The notes: generated by a model from the sequence alone, not told the origin. A stretch of 64,000 bases of DNA from Agapanthus africanus (GCA_030015575.1 CM057342.1:614511348-614575347), one strand, 5' to 3'. Positions 1 to 11,159 are shown, counted from the first letter of the stretch. Numbers and translations are program-made.

Positions 1-487
1 GACAGAAAAATGCATTTGTTAGAAAATAATGAGAATGTGACCATGAGGATGTGATGAGTCATTTACATTCTCACAGTTAATAAATAAAATCCTAACCTCT
101 CTCTTGTTCTTACATGGCTCACATATGTGAACGTGGATTCATAGATTTCTTAAGGTTTTAGTGTAATAATTAATAGTGTTTAAAACCAACACAACTATAT
201 ATGAATCGCATACACCTACCATTGATTGAGACATCAAGTACGAGATGAAATTGAGATATCCCCGTTTTCTAATATATTTGTTTTCTGGGTTGTGTATCTT
301 GATAGGAAGATCATAAGCTCTTCAGAGAGACTCTTCATTTCGATAACCCAACCATCAAGATCAAGAGTTATGAAAAGGTTTGACATTTTTCATATTCATT
401 ATACCTAATCTTCTCAATTATATAGATAAAACAATTATGCATTAACTTTATGCAAGATGGCACATTCTTTAATGGTTTAGCCCTTGT
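1..487. other. AT-rich sequence, no gene seen
   Basis: No open frame longer than 60 codons and no recognisable repeat end. Probably old intergenic sequence flanking the decayed LTR that begins at about 488. Confidence 0.6.
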
Positions 488-1680
488 TGATGAAATTTTA
501 ATACCGCAAGCGCACGGTATACAATTGCAGCATTTATGCGTTTAACGGGTCGATCCACAGATAGTTTACTTTTGCTCAATCAGATTAAAATAAAATATAG
601 TTTTTATAATTAAAATTTAAAGAATTAATTTTTTCTAATAATTTAATGCTCTAAATTTCTTTAATAATAAAAAAGATTAACGTACGAATATTGTACCCAA
701 ATTGAATCCCCTAAGTTGACCAACATGCTTGCCATTAATCAATCTATCTCGTTTTGATGATGACTTTTAATAGATAAATGAAATATGCGAGTATAGAATA
801 TGAACTTCTAACAACAATACCCTATCAAACCCTAAACATAGATTTATTAAAAACTCAATATCTTTGATCTTAATTTTATAACCCCAATCCGATCTGTTTT
901 CTAAGTATAAAATATAAACTTGTTAGAATTATATTCTATCAAAGGGTTACTAAGCATAAGATATAAACTATATGAATAATATTTTATCAAAGTATGCAGA
1001 GAAGAGATAGATATTATAAAACTATATCAATATGATTAAAGTATGAGAACGGATCAATTAATACACTAGTATATCATCTTTCTAGGTTCATCATCTAGTT
1101 ACAAAAACAAGAACCGGTCTAATATAATTATGCTACCAACAAAAAAACATGATGAAAACACATAATAGAATAAAATGCAGAGACTCAATTGAAAAAAAAA
1201 TCAGAACCTTTATTAATTAAATTCTGAATTCAAAATTGAGCCCAATGCACTAAAAGAAGGAATTACAATTTATTGATGCCTACAAACTAAACCTAAGATA
1301 GAAGATGCCATGTTGTTTTCAGAGACCTTATATTTATAGAATCATAACAAAAAAACCTAAATCTAAACAAATCCAAGCCATACATTAAATTTCGACGGCA
1401 GATCTTGAAATTTGGCTGCTAAATCGCGCTCCTTTTACGTTTGTTTGGGCTCGAATTTTGAATGCAGTCTCCGGATTTGATTTAGATAGTTTTGATTGCA
1501 TAATATCTTCAATATCTTGTTGTCTCTTTACAATTGCGTAGATCATCAATTTGTCAGCAGATTAGACCGATATGAATGCTGAGCTTGATTTTATTTGATC
1601 TCTTGATTTTATTTGCTGATATTGATTTGATTTGGCTACAATTAAATCTGCAAGATATCTCACAATAAATATTTAGTAGC
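488..1680 (-). mobile_element. Decayed Athila-like LTR (minus orientation)
   Basis: The left edge reads TGATGAAATTTTAATACCGC and then contains GGGTCGATCCACAGA, the same kind of sequence found at the U5 end of the Athila-like LTRs at 30186 and 37464. A minus-strand TATA box (CTATAAATA, at 1331-1339) lies inside, as in those LTRs. No partner LTR, primer-binding site or coding region was found, so this is a solo or truncated LTR. The right boundary is not defined: no 5-bp duplication matching CTTGT (483-487) was found, and the LTR may extend to about 1900. Confidence 0.45.
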
Positions 1681-2372
1681 ATTTATTTATTTAAGAAAAT
1701 ACTTAAACTAATTAACTCATAAATATCCATTTTTTTATTATTTAGGATACATATAAAATATTTTAACAGACAACTCTATAAATATTTTTAAATTATAGTT
1801 AATGGTATTTATTAATTAATAAAATATAGAGAAAAAGACAGTAAAATATATGTAATAAAATATATGTAATAAATATGCGGATCAGTCCTTAATCAAGAGC
1901 ATGAGTTGATTGCCTCATTCAAAGCATGAGTTGATTGGCTTTGAGTTACGTGGATTAAGCACTCTTGCCCCATTTAAAATCCATGCCTATTAATTTCTAA
2001 GTTTAATTAAAATCCCACTTATAATGGCATGACTTTTAAAATTCCAATAAGTTTAGAGATCCGAAAAACATGAGTTTATTTAAAACTATGCATGCAAATA
2101 CATTACATGCATAATCAAGCAATTTAATTCTTAATCATATTAATGCCCTTCTAAATTAATGTATTAGTAAACCTATAATACCACACCAATAAAGGCTGTA
2201 TGTACACCAAATTGTAGAGTATAAACCAAAACATTGGTTGTATGAATGTATGTATTAAAAGAGTGTGATAATATAAAAAGGGAAAGATGGATTGTTCATT
2301 TTCATCAAGTAGAGTAATTTACATTAGATTAGATATATCTTAATGTCTCGATAAGGATATGGATATAAATAA
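1681..2372. other. AT-rich sequence, no gene seen
   Basis: No coding potential. The only structure is a short direct repeat of AGCATGAGTTGATTG at about 1898-1940. The first part may belong to the decayed LTR to the left. Confidence 0.5.
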
Positions 2373-2695
2373 GGATCAATTGTCAAAAAAAAAAAAAAAA
2401 GCATTTTTTTTCCGTTGTCAAAACCCCCTAAAAGGTTTTTAGTTGTAAAAAAAACCCTTACCTATGATATCTAATGATTTCCTGGTATATCTAGTTTTCT
2501 GCGATATCGAAACAGTAGCCAGCGGTATCTAAGCAATTGGCTGTGATATCTAAATAGTTTGCATGAATTGGTTAAATACAGCAGACTACTATACAGATAC
2601 AGGTAAAATTTCCAGAGGTTTTTTGATTACTGCTTTGAGGCCAGAGGATTTTGACAGTGGAAAAAAGTGCTTAGGGCTTTTTTGACAATTTACCC
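2373..2695. mobile_element. Mutator-type MITE, 323 bp
   Basis: The two ends are long imperfect inverted repeats. The left end reads GGATCAATTGTC followed by an A run. The right end, read inward on the other strand, starts GGGTAAATTGTC followed by an A run and GCCCTAAGC. The arms match over about 60 bp, including a TTGTCAAAA block. The flanks are TATAAATAA (2364-2372) and GATAAATAA (2696-2704), an 8/9 match that fits the 9-bp duplication of Mutator-like elements. The inside repeats short GATATCTA blocks and has no coding frame. Confidence 0.75.
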
Positions 2696-3190
2696 GATAA
2701 ATAAAGATAGATGATATAACACTACATAATGAAAGAAATTAAAGTTATGATTCCTACTAGTTATAAGGAATTGAGGAGGCCTAAATAATCGAAAAATCAT
2801 AATTAAAAGGATGAATAATTCAAGAAAATAACATTTAATACATATACAAAGCTTAACTAAATAATAATACATTTCTACACCCATCTAATATTTACTTGTC
2901 TATTCAAAAGAAGTCATATATAAATGCAAAAGGAAAAGAAACAATAAGCTAGAAAACTAAAGAAGGCACTTTTATGCAATATAATATTTCAGTTTTCAAT
3001 ATAATATTATATCGATATAGGAGCGAGGGAAAAAAAAAGGCTCGCTAAAATCATAGAAAATAATATTTGTTCCGGTAAGAAAAGATTTATTAAAGTATAT
3101 TAATCTTAACCGTTGAATGCAAACAAATGATCCAACGATCCTCACTCAGGTTCGCGTTTTTAAAAACGCAAACCCGCCCTATAGGATCCG
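2696..3190. other. AT-rich sequence, no gene seen
   Basis: No coding frame of note. The A/T-rich sequence contains a 26-bp near-perfect palindrome at 3149-3174, listed separately. Confidence 0.5.
3149..3174. repeat. 26-bp near-perfect palindrome
   Basis: The core GCGTTTTT/AAAAACGC is perfect, and the arms extend to GGTT/AACC with one mismatch. It may be part of a decayed MITE ending near 3185, but no outer partner was identified. Confidence 0.5.
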
Positions 3191-3212
3191 TTATATATAT
3201 ATATATATATAT
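3191..3212. repeat. (TA)n microsatellite
   Basis: About 21 bp of alternating TA, directly abutting the left inverted repeat of the element at 3213. It probably served as the insertion target. Confidence 0.85.
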
Positions 3213-4155
3213 GGGTTTTGCTCACGAGTGCATTAAGGGCATCCGTTAAACCCCAATTAATTGCCTAACTTTCTCTTACTCCAAAACTAATTAATGTTTT
3301 TCATACTAACCTTTATTATAACTCATGTGACTGATATAAATGTTGCATTTGATTTTTATTTTGTTCCCAAATTACCCTTCTTTTCTAAGTTTATTTTATT
3401 TCCTTGTCATGCTTGTCTTTTTTTCCCACGGTCATCCTAAAAGTTTGGAGTATTTATTTTAGAAACCAAATCTTCTTTTTTAAGCAAATGAAATCTCTTT
3501 TATAACTAAAATATGAAATATAAAATATTTTTTATAAAGAAAATTGAAATGGTGGTATTTGGAATGTAATTAAATTTAGATTTTTTTTCCTTTTTTGATT
3601 AACAACAAGTCTGGGAATAAGTTGATGTATAGACCAAAATCTATTTAAGCCATATTTGGATAAGGTATATACATATCTATTAAATCACATTTCATTGTAT
3701 TTATATGGACCAAAATTGTTGAGTTTAATTTTAACTAAGCTGTAGCAAAACAGAAAAAATTTAAATAGCTTAAGTTGCAGCAAAATTTAAAAAATTGAAT
3801 ACAGAGTTATTTTTTACCCTTTTGACGAAAAAGAGATAAATAACTTAGACAAATAATTTGGATAAGTTTCTACCAAAAAAACAAATAAATTGGAAAAAAG
3901 ATAAATTACAAGTGGACTATATATACACAACACAACAAAAAATAAAAGGAAATACTTCAAGGGTATCTATGATTTTAAGCGAAATACTTTTGTGCGCGTT
4001 AAAAAGCAAGCGGTGCATTAATTAGGTTTTCTTTTCTCCCCCACAATAATGGACATTTAAATGAGATTTCCTTAGGTGCATTAATTAGATTTTCTTTTCT
4101 TCCCCACAATAATGGAGAATAACGAGTGCTCTTAGTGCACTCGTTAGCGAAACCC
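3213..4155. mobile_element. Non-autonomous DNA transposon with 35-bp inverted repeats
   Basis: The left end GGGTTTTGCTCACGAGTGCA and the reverse complement of the right end GGGTTTCGCTAACGAGTGCA match at about 28 of 35 positions before diverging. Nine bases, TATATATAT, sit on both sides (3204-3212 and 4156-4164). This fits a Mutator-like 9-bp duplication, but the low-complexity sequence weakens that evidence. The 943-bp interior is AT-rich and has no transposase frame. A 42-bp direct repeat (4012-4052 and 4075-4117) lies just inside the right end. Confidence 0.7.
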
Positions 4156-4164
4156 TATATATAT

Positions 4165-4546
4165 GAGAATAATGAAGAAAAGATGTCCTGCGACGGAATT
4201 TCGTTAGGTGGCATCAAACATATATATTTCCCACCATTTTATTCGACGATCGGCATATATCATCATCATCTTTATCATGTAAGATGTGGATACACAAAGT
4301 TTCACGTGATTCCACCATTATTTTACCGTTGAATTATTAATGTAAAATGTTCCATTTTCGGTAAATCGTTAATTTTGCACCCAACGGTGAAAATGTGGTG
4401 GAAACACATGAAATTTGATGTATCCACATCTTAGATGATAAAGATAAAGATGGTGGATGTTGATTGCCGAAAAAATCGTGGAGGATGTATTTTTTCGACA
4501 CCACTGGAGGAAATCCTCTCCTGGGACGTCTTTCCGTCATTATTCA
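4165..4546. mobile_element. Foldback / long-hairpin MITE, about 380 bp
   Basis: The two halves are inverted copies of each other almost to the centre. For example, the stretch around 4262-4332 matches the reverse complement of 4383-4455, and the outermost GAATAATGA at 4167 pairs with TCATTATTC at 4537-4545. A transcript would form a hairpin with arms of about 170-180 nt. The short frames inside (4126-4332, 4337-4540, 4435-4626) are by-products of the fold. It directly abuts the preceding transposon. Confidence 0.7.
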
Positions 4547-4577
4547 TTCTATTTTTATATATATATATAACACGTGA

Positions 4578-4636
4578 CGCTTCTGGAATCCAACCCGCAA
4601 CCTACAAGGAAATCTATACCAACTGAGCTGGCCATA
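4578..4636 (-). repeat. tRNA-like sequence, probable SINE head
   Basis: On the minus strand the order is a tRNA-type A box (GGCCAGCTCAGTTGG, 4619-4633) and then a B-box-like GGTTGGATTCC (4585-4595). These are the internal promoter elements of RNA polymerase III genes. The B box departs from GGTTCGAATCC, and a clean acceptor stem is not visible, so a working tRNA gene is unlikely. A tRNA-derived SINE 5' part or a decayed tRNA gene are the alternatives. Confidence 0.5.
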
Positions 4637-5502
4637 GACACTGCTGGATGCTACAATTAATGAGAAAGATGCATGGACTATTATGGACAATTGTATACTC
4701 TGATCTTGCTTATAAAGTTATTGAAGATAATTATAATTAAAGCTTTAACTGGTATTTTACATGCGCGATGCACGTTAGTAATTAAGAGAGATATATAGAA
4801 TTAGTTATTGCAAGAGACATGAGAGAATAGTTAGTTCAGAAAGAGAAGTTAGCAAATTTTATTTTTTATTTTTTAAATTTTTGCAAGAAAAAATAAGAAA
4901 ATCTTATAGCCATTTAGAAAGTCCACATTGAAATTGGATTTTAAATTTTGAGACCTTCTCCTTTTAACATTATAATAACAGAGATGTCCGTGCAACTTTT
5001 ACCAGCTTAAATTTTTAATAAACTAATAAAATTAAATTGTTTTTTGACAACAGCCTTTCTAATTATTAATTACGTTTTATTGGTAATTGTTAATTAAAAA
5101 ATAATGAAGGAAGTCCAGTGAGAGTCAACAGTCCACCCTCCACCATTTTTCTAGACTACCGAACCGGCATTGATCATGTTTGTCTTCATCTCTTCGATGT
5201 GTTTTACAACAATTTCCAAAAGATTTTGCAAACTTTCCACGGTTGATTCAGTGGGTACAAAATAAACGGTTTCTGATAATATAACATTTTGATTCCAGTA
5301 AGTCAATAGTTGAAAGCAATTAGAAAATATAAAATTGAAATATTAATATCGAAGACAATAAAGATGAAGAAGGATGGTACCGATCATCCAAAAAATAAAT
5401 AGGGACTTTGAAAACCCTAACAGTAGTATTTACTTTCTACAGCTTTTGTCCTCAGGTATTATATTATTAATATATTTATTGGACACGATTCTCAACTCAA
5501 TC
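4637..5502. other. AT-rich sequence, no gene seen
   Basis: No recognisable coding or repeat structure. The last five bases, CAATC (5498-5502), are the target duplication of the solo LTR that starts at 5503. Confidence 0.55.
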
Positions 5503-6163
5503 TGATGATGCTCGATATCGGTGATCTTTCAGATCATGACATGCGGCAGATGACGTGTCCCAGAGCATGCAAAAAAGGACCTACAGTGGCCGACCAGACC
5601 ACACCTATGCCCGTCCTATCGAGCAAACGCTGGCTCACCTCCGAGCCCCCTGCATAACCGGCCTTCTCGTCCTCAGCTCGTCCCCGGGCTACTGCAAAAC
5701 CAAGATACCTCGGCTCTCCCTCTCGTCTGCGAGCTCTCCCGCTGAGGTCATCTTCCTCGGTTTCATCGACCAACCAACGGCACCGCTTGCAGGCGTAACC
5801 ACCATCCCGCGAATCTCGCCATGCGCGAGATCTCCGTCGGCCACATCCCACGTTCCACTCCACCACGATCCCCCATTAACAAGCCTGTCTCGCCATTAAT
5901 GGGAGGTCTCGCTCAACACGCAGGCGTGACGTCGGGAGCGTAACGGCCGGCGTGATTCTCGCACCTATCCTGCATGCTGCCACCGCTATATAAACCCCTT
6001 CTTCAGACGGTTCAAGTAAGTCATTTTTACTCCACTAAGCCGTTACTCTGCTCGGATCTCTAGACTAACTTGATCGTCGGAGGGTCCTCGGTGGTACAAC
6101 CCCCCCGGGCTTCCTTGCAGGTAGCTCGGTAACCACAACCTCAAACCCATTGAGATCCACACG
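5503..6163 (+). mobile_element. Tat-type solo LTR, left part
   Basis: It starts TGATGATGCTCGATATCGG, homologous along its length to the LTRs of element A. It has a TATA box TATATAA at 5987-5993. Element A interrupts it after ACACG (6159-6163), and it resumes at 20738. The two parts add to 748 bp, exactly the LTR length of element A. The flanks CAATC (5498-5502) and CAATC (20825-20829) form a perfect 5-bp duplication. Together these show an intact solo LTR left by LTR-LTR recombination. Confidence 0.85.
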
Positions 6164-6911
6164 TGATGATACTCGATATTGGCAATCCCCAAGATCGTGA
6201 CATGTGGCAGGTGACATGCCCCAAGACCCAGAAGAAAGGGCCCACAGAGGCCGGCCATGCCACCCTTGTACCCAACCTGTAAGTACAAGCCGGCCCTCCT
6301 CGGCCCCCCCTGCAAATTAGCCTCCTCGGCCCCTCAGCTCGCCCTGAGCTACCACAGGACCAAGACTCCTCGGCCTTCTCGGCCTTCTTGCTCGCCTCCG
6401 AGCTCCCCAGCCGAGGTCGTATTCCTCGGTCCCTCTGACCAACCAACTCCACCACTCACAGACGTAACCGCCGCTCCGCAAATCTCGCCATGCGCAGATT
6501 CTCCGCCAGCAACGTTCCACGTTCCACGCCATCACGATCCCCATCAATAGGCAATCTGCTCTTTACGCGGGCGTGACGTCGGGAGCGTAACTGCCGGCGA
6601 GATTCTCGCGCCTGCTGCTGCGTGATCCACCGCTATATAAACCCCCATCACAGAGGGGTCAAGTAAGCCATTTTTTATTCCACTTAGCCGTTACTCTGCT
6701 CGGATCTAGTACTAACGTGATCGTCGGAGGGTCCTCGGTGGTACCAAACTATTCCGGGACTTCTTTGCAGGTACTCGGCAACGACTCTCCCACCTCATCT
6801 TTTCCTCCAAAACTCATTGAGACCCGCACGCGAAGAAAGATAATCAACCAATTCCACCAGGAGATCGACGGAAGACAATATCTGGCGGAGACCCGAAAAG
6901 GACCTCCATCA
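6164..6911 (+). repeat. 5' LTR of element A
   Basis: It begins TGATGATACTCG and ends CCTCCATCA. The TATA box TATATAA lies at 6634-6640, followed by the presumed transcription start and R region. Frames on either strand in this LTR are not conserved among its four relatives in the window and are taken as non-coding. Confidence 0.88.
6634..6640 (+). promoter_or_regulatory. TATA box of element A 5' LTR
   Basis: TATATAA in the context CCGCTATATAAACCCC. The same context is found at 5987, 20454 and, as TATAAAAA, at 22457 in the related LTRs. Confidence 0.7.
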
Positions 6912-6913
6912 GT

Positions 6914-6931
6914 TGGCGCCGTCTGTGGGAA
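6914..6931 (+). promoter_or_regulatory. Primer-binding motif of element A
   Basis: TGGCGCCGTCTGTGGGAA lies 2 nt after the LTR end. This motif follows the 5' LTR in many plant Tat-lineage elements. Its equivalent in element B (22738) has decayed to TGGTGTCTTCTGTGGGAA. Confidence 0.75.
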
Positions 6932-6977
6932 TCGAAACTCCACAAAAAATAAAGTTGGCCTTCCGATCTCCATCCCC

Positions 6978-7140
6978 ATGGCAAGAGATCACCCTGAAGA
7001 TCCAGATATCAGCCGCCGCCTCCCCCTCACCGGAGGCCCAGGTGAACTTCTTCCGGCGACCATCATCAACGCCCTCGCCGGCCGAATAGACTGACACCCT
7101 CTCCCTTGACGGGGTCGCACAGAGGGGGCTCGCCATGGCG
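6978..7140 (+). pseudogene. Gag N-terminal remnant of element A
   Basis: An ATG at 6978 opens a 38-codon frame (MARDHPEDPDISRRLPL...) ending at a stop near 7094. The downstream bases (GACACCCTCTCCCTTGACGG) match the gag region of element B near 23230. So this is the first part of a Tat gag gene, cut short and joined to the tandem-repeat region. No capsid domain remains, so the product cannot form particles by itself. Confidence 0.6.
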
Positions 7141-7159
7141 CCTCGAGGGCCACCTCGCC

Positions 7160-7528
7160 TAGGGATCAGAAAGTCCTCCCAAAGGCAGTCGAGCCCGAGG
7201 ATCCCTCGCTCGGCTATCTTTGGCAGGTAGCTTCCTTACCGCAACGCCAGGGATCAGAAAGTCCTCCCAGAGGCAGTCGAGCCCGAAGATCCCTCGCTCG
7301 GCTATCCCTGGTGGGTAGCTTCCCTACCGCAACGCCAGGGATCAGAAAGCCCTCCCAGAGGCAGTCGAGCCCGAAGATCCATCGCTCGGCTATCCCCAGC
7401 GGGCAGCTTCCCTGCCGCAACGCCGGGGATCAAAAAGCCCCAGCTGGACGGGCGGGCTGCACCTCGTCAAAGATTCAACCCAGCAGCTACCCTGCTCGGT
7501 CGACCCCAGCGGGCAGCTCCCCTGCCGC
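7160..7528 (+). repeat. 88-bp tandem array, family I (left of nested element)
   Basis: The word GGCAGTCGAGCCC recurs with an 88-bp period (7184, 7272, 7360). Each unit also has CTCGCTCGGCTATCCC and a CTTCCCTRCCGC end. The array is interrupted at 7528 by element 1 and resumes at 17677, so it was continuous before that insertion. Frames on both strands stay open through the repeats and are not evidence of coding. Confidence 0.85.
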
Positions 7529-8613
7529 TGTTGGAGATAGTGCCCTCAGAGTCAATTATTGGATCACAGGCACGTGATTACAATGATTGAGGGAGGACCT
7601 ATCCCAGGAGGACAGTCTTACTCGAGATGATAGTATGCTATCTGGTTTACCTTTATCATCGTGTACTGCTTCAGGTGACCTTACAGGTCGCTATTACACG
7701 CTGATAGAGCCCCTAGGATTCTTGCTTGACTGCCAGCAGTATGAGGGCGATCATATACGTGAGAGCTGGTGGTCTATAAGCACATCCTTAAAAGGTCCCT
7801 AGTCGTGGGAGTTTCGAGACAGGGCATCGATTCTCCAGAGTAGACTGGTGTATACAGTTGAGACCCCGACGAGGGGCGGTGGCCGGTCTCACAAGCCACT
7901 GGTGTCAGTTGGTTCACCTAAGATGTATACAGGTGCTCATTGGGTTATGAGTACACCGGACAGGACTCGCCGGGAACCTGCTAGTTGGGATTATACCATA
8001 CGTCAGATAGCAGTTCCCAGGTGACATGTGTACAGGTTAGTTCATCGACCTGAGATCGTCATTTGTCTCGTGTGAGTTCCCACTGTGCTTTGATTACTAC
8101 CCTACCACGGCTCAAAGGAGTCGTGCAAACAGGTTTTAGTTGGGTACAGTCCCGAGCCACATGGAGGCAGTGAGCGGATCTGCAGGGGTTCGTCTCTCCC
8201 GGTATTGGGGGTGAGGTCGCGCTGTGTCTAGGAGAGCCATTACACAAAGCCCTCGGCCGAGGCAGGAGATTTACTGGTAGGTATTCCAATAGTATCTCAG
8301 GGTGTTCTGGGCTTCACTCCGACACGACTTGTACCGCCTTTGGGGGTCTGACTTTTACCAACCCCCTAGGCCCGCCATGCGATGCTCATAGACGAACGGA
8401 CCGGACTGTACGGATATTGTCACTGACAGGCTCAGTAGGGTGTCAGGATGAGTTCGCTCATCGACGTTCCTTTTAGTCAATAGCTGGTGGCCCGTTACGT
8501 ATTGGCTTATACCTCTGACGTGCTGGTGGTTAAATCCACAACCATAGTATTGACGAGTCTTTTGAGTCCACCACACTTTCAGTTACTCAAGCTTTCGGGC
8601 GAAACGCTGTAGA

Positions 8614-8769
8614 GGCCGTATGGAGATATGGCAGGGTCCGATCAGATACGTGCGGTATTGCACGGATCAGGATCGGACGGTTTGTACTAGTGGCCGTATG
8701 GATATATGGCAAGGTTCGATCAGATACGTGCGGTATTGCAAGGATCAGGATCGAACGGATATTACTAGC
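8614..8769 (+). repeat. 78-bp tandem duplication in the 5' LTR of element 1
   Basis: Two units start at 8614 and 8692, each beginning GGCCGTATGG and containing GATCAGATACGTGCGGTATT. The same pair lies at 16554-16709 in the 3' LTR, so the duplication predates this insertion. Confidence 0.85.
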
Positions 8770-8987
8770 CGGCTTTGGTTTAAGCCGGATCCTAGTTTAG
8801 TACAGTGTAGATTTTGTCTCATTGCATTTGTATCCGGTCGGAATACAGATGCGGGTGTGTATGCACAGTTTCGGGGTTTTCCTGTAATTTATTACGGGAC
8901 CAGTTTTCTGGAGTTGCCAGTTTGCATTCCGTCCCGGCCGGTTTTCCTTTGTTCTTTCCCGGCCGGACTTTTCCGATGTAGGGTGTT

Positions 8988-9008
8988 ATTTGCAAGTTTG
9001 CAAATAAC
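8988..9008. repeat. 21-bp palindrome in LTR of element 1
   Basis: TTATTTGCAA and TTTGCAAATAA are inverted around a single base. It is preserved in the 3' LTR at about 16928-16948. Confidence 0.6.
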
Positions 9009-9736
9009 ATTTTGTGGAAGGGTTTCTTGCATATGGATTGATTATGATAGCATCTTTAGATACCATTCTTTTCCATCATCATTTCTTGCTTTATTAAGAT
9101 TAGAAATGAAATGAAAGATGATATGACTTTGTTATCATGATGTTTGGATATGGTCACCATTCTCTTTATCCTACACTCACCTCCCTCTTGTTTTTGTTTT
9201 CATTCCCTCCACCATTTCCAAGAAAGCTTGGCCGGCCACTTTAGTTTGAGGATGAGAGAAATTTCCATTTTTGGTGTGACACAAATTTCTTCATCTCATT
9301 CTTCTAGTTTTGGAAAAATGAAAGCACCATTTTTCCTTAACCTTATTCCTCCATCAAGGCAACTACAAACTCCAAATGAGACAAGCATCATCTACACTAC
9401 ATTCTACAGCAAACCTTGGGCACGTCGACTAGCCAGCTTCGTGCCCGAGTTGCCTCGGTATTGAGGTGGGAGCCCGTAAAAGATGCAGACGATGTGGTGC
9501 CCTTCCGGCAAGGAGGCGACAACCGGAGTTTCCGCGGGAGATCGGGATGACGACGAGAAGACCGGAGGACTCGGATCACTTGGTATACTTCTCTTCCCAT
9601 CTCTTGTTAGCTAGTATCGGTTAATGGTTACGATCCGGGTGTATTGTCCGCGGTAGCGCCCGTTTGAAAGTTAAGAAAATTTTGATTCCGCATTTTGGCC
9701 TCGGATAGACGACCGGGGCGCTGCCGTGGCGCAACA

Positions 9737-9749
9737 TGGTATCAGAGCC
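9737..9749 (+). promoter_or_regulatory. Primer-binding site of element 1 (tRNA-Met)
   Basis: TGGTATCAGAGCC directly follows the 5' LTR with no spacer. It is complementary to the 3' end of initiator tRNA-Met, the usual primer of plant Ty1 elements. Confidence 0.9.
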
Positions 9750-9949
9750 ATGCCATTAACCTAGTCTAGCTTGTTCTAGTGTATTTTACTTTTCCGATCG
9801 AACAAAAACTCCAAAACCGCGTTTTGCATGCATCAGTTTTCTGTCGATTTTTTCCGGGCTCGAAAATTTTTTCAGGTTGTAGAAAATTGATGTACATGAA
9901 GTTCTAAGAAAACTGCAAAAATTTGGTAAGCTGATCCTTCCAGAGGACC

Positions 9950-9990
9950 GCGGAACCGCGGCAATGACCCCTCTTTTGCCGCGGTTCCGC
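9950..9990. repeat. GC-rich stem-loop in leader of element 1
   Basis: GCGGAACCGCGGCAA (9950-9964) pairs perfectly over 15 bp with 9976-9990 across an 11-nt loop. It lies about 213 nt after the start of the primer-binding site. The same core recurs in element 2, element F and the LTR at 27243. Confidence 0.85.
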
Positions 9991-11159
9991 CGCAGGATGT
10001 TCCCTTCATTTTACCATTTCTTTGCAGTGGGCTTTTGGGCTTAAGATAGGGGTTTTGGAATATTCAAATTGGGCCCAGAATTTCTGTGAGTGCTACAGTA
10101 TTACTTGGGGGCCCACTTGTTAATTTTTGATCGATTGGATATTTTAAACACATTATTTCACAGTATTTACATTATATCTGCGACCGTGAATATCACTTGA
10201 TCGGTAAATCCTGTCTAACTGCTATAGCCCGGTTAGACGGATTTGCGAACGTGATTTTCACGTTGATGTTCTGTGTTTATGCTGTGTTGTTGCGGATCGG
10301 TCGTGGGGGATAGCCTGGATGCAATGCTAGTACTGTTTTGCTTTATATGTACATTTGATATTGCGGGGCGAGCGTCCGACATGTGGACTGCCGTCACTGC
10401 CTGTTTGTATTATTCTTTTGGGGCACGACCTGGTTGCGGTCGATGTACCCGTTGTATGTATATTTTACTTTCTGTACTAGGATTGCCCCGCGGAAGGGTG
10501 CACGGATAGCCGGGTTCTAGAGGGCAATGGGCCCGCATCTCATGGCATTGAGACGGAGGGGGCTTCACTCTAGGATTGGCAGGCTATTCGCCGCACTCGT
10601 AGGGGGTACAGGTTGACCCAGGAGGGGTGCCCAAGTTACCGGATTCCGTGAAGTGCTGGGTGGTCCATTCACGGCGCTGAAGGGGGCTGCCTCGCTTCAG
10701 GTTTTGGCGGGTGACTTGCCGCGCCCGTAGGGATCTAGGATTTCATTGCACAGGCTATCCACACGACCAGGGGAACGTCGGGTTTCAGCAGCGGCTCTGT
10801 GAAACCCGGGGTTTCCAGATATCTGTATTGTTCTGTGATGCTGCATATTTCTGTGATGTTACATTTTATTCACGCCTTGAGCGAAATATAATATATTGGT
10901 ATATATATTAGTAGATGTTGTATATGTTTTACATCCGCGCTAGTCCAGTCCCCGCTCTGCCGTTAGTTAGCTAACCTAACGGGTGATGGCGGGACCCAGT
11001 GGCGAATGCGGATGGCATATACGTACGTTAGTATATTTTCGTTCTTTGTTGTGTGATCAATTGATGGGACTGCATTGATTCGGATCAATGCAAGTTATAA
11101 CAAACCTATTCTGATGTTGTTGGAACACTTTTTTCAAAAAGCTGTTATTGCAAGGACGT

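Larger units (their letters stand above)
7529..9736 (+). repeat. 5' LTR of Angela-like element 1
   Basis: It begins TGTTGGAGATAGTGCCCTC and ends GGCGCAACA. The start resembles element 2 (TGTTAGTTG..., GCCCTAGAGG) and the Angela/BARE style. It shares with element 2 the blocks ATGATAGTATGCTATCTGG and GTCCCTAGTCGTGGG. Short frames inside (for example 7587-7802 and 8620-9114) recur in the 3' LTR only because the LTRs are copies. Confidence 0.9.

Noticed and set aside
6043..6550. Overlapping frames of 76-104 codons on both strands (repeated near 19791-20367)
   Set aside because: They fall in Tat LTRs, are unequal between the LTR copies and have no domain match. GC-rich composition explains them.
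7160..7528. A CRISPR-like array of regular repeats
   Set aside because: The repeats are contiguous 88-bp units without unique spacers, in a plant retrotransposon. There are no cas genes.
8620..9114. A 164-codon frame also found at 16560-17054
   Set aside because: The two are the same LTR sequence duplicated by retrotransposition. It spans a 78-bp tandem repeat and has no recognisable domain.
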